A stretch of DNA of 5,753 bases from Thermococcus sp. GTDB taxonomy: Archaea; Methanobacteriota_B; Thermococci; Thermococcales; Thermococcaceae. The notes under the pieces were generated by a model. That model was not told the DNA's origin. It made no database searches and saw only the letters and a program-made list of their open reading frames with translations. Below, piece by piece: positions 5,495-5,753 of the stretch; the first letter of the stretch is position 1; each line of letters starts with the position of its first letter. The stretch covers positions 1 through 5,753 of the forward strand of contig NZ_JAMONU010000190.1 in NCBI RefSeq assembly GCF_027066465.1, read 5' to 3'. A program made the position numbers and the translations under genes.

Positions 5495-5508
5495 CAGGCT
5501 TTTAAACC
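5495..5508 (+). promoter_or_regulatory. Candidate promoter of the right-edge gene
   Basis: CAGGC followed by TTTTAAACC contains a good TATA-like core centred near 5503, about 35 nt before the ATG at 5538. It starts three bases after the stop of the small membrane-protein gene, so the intergenic region is almost entirely promoter plus a short leader. The right-edge gene is therefore probably transcribed separately. Confidence 0.6.
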
Positions 5509-5537
5509 TCCGCTTCCTTCCTATTCCGGTGGTGTCC

Positions 5538-5753
5538 ATGAAGTACGACGTCGTTATCATTCCGGAGAGCTTCCACAAGTTCGATAAACACAACATGGAG
5601 CACATCTGCCCCCCAATGGTCATCGGGGACAGGAGCTACGACATAGCGATGGAGATAGTGAACGGCGTTGACAGGGTCATAAAGGCAAACTTCAACGCGA
5701 GCGTCGAGGAGCTTGAGGGCGAGGACTGCGACGTTCTCTACAGGAAGTACACG
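5538..5753 (+). CDS. Unrecognised protein, N-terminal part, cut by window edge
   Basis: 72 codons are visible and the frame is open to the window edge. The protein begins MKYDVVIIPESFHKFDKHNM, followed by a segment with EHICPPMVIG and later EELEGEDCDVLY. I do not recognise the family. The start resembles a first beta strand (YDVVIIP) then a polar stretch rich in His, Lys and Asp. Two Cys (residues 24 and 64) and several His (13, 18, 22) could bind metal, but no defined motif is complete. Its acidic, charged composition suits a soluble cytosolic protein of a hyperthermophile. The ATG at 5538 has GGTG 6 nt upstream; the in-frame GTG at 5532 would add only two residues and overlaps the binding-site region. 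A TATA-like element about 35 nt upstream and ordinary codon use support a real gene. Confidence 0.75.
   Translation, partial: MKYDVVIIPESFHKFDKHNMEHICPPMVIGDRSYDIAMEIVNGVDRVIKANFNASVEELEGEDCDVLYRKYT

Noticed and set aside
5393..5587. Rightward open frame overlapping the small membrane protein and the right-edge gene
   Set aside because: It overlaps both better-supported genes in another frame and runs through the promoter of the right-edge gene.

Overview
The window looks like chromosomal DNA from a hyperthermophilic euryarchaeon of the Thermococcales (Thermococcus/Pyrococcus group, more likely a GC-richer Thermococcus). The MinD-type protein follows my memory of the Pyrococcus MinD crystal-structure protein almost residue for residue. 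Other archaeal signs are a GPN-loop GTPase, a PIN-ATPase-KH protein, BRE/TATA-like promoters about 33-36 nt before start codons, and GGTG ribosome-binding sites 5-6 nt before most starts. The species call rests on remembered protein similarity and signal style only; no search was run.

Layout. The left half reads leftward (minus strand). A family-4-like glycosyltransferase is cut by the window edge (1-336). It lies 22 nt downstream of a complete glutamine-dependent asparagine synthetase (359-1801), probably in one transcript driven from a promoter near 1831-1844. Upstream of a 96-nt gap lies a second leftward pair: minD (2635-3372), overlapping by ATGA the gene for a GPN-loop GTPase (1898-2638). 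A 69-nt gap (3373-3441) separates minD from a rightward gene for a 602-residue PIN-ATPase-KH protein (3442-5250, PINA/COG1855 type). This is followed by a 59-residue two-helix membrane protein (5313-5492) and the start of an unrecognised conserved-looking protein (5538 to the right edge).

How the parts relate. MinD and the GPN GTPase are both dimer-forming P-loop switches and are translationally coupled, so they are probably made together. The divergent PIN-ATPase gene shares their intergenic region. One TATA-like element there, flanked by inverted CTAAA boxes at equal distance from both starts, looks like a symmetric bidirectional promoter. The asparagine synthetase is intact in both active sites. 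Its pairing with a glycosyltransferase leaves open whether it serves amino-acid supply or envelope glycan modification.

No rRNA, tRNA, CRISPR array, insertion sequence or integration site was seen, and no gene is visibly broken. This is mostly an ordinary chromosomal region. The items most worth a second look are the symmetric divergent promoter, the PINA-type protein with its uncharacterised C-terminal tail, and the unidentified gene at the right edge.
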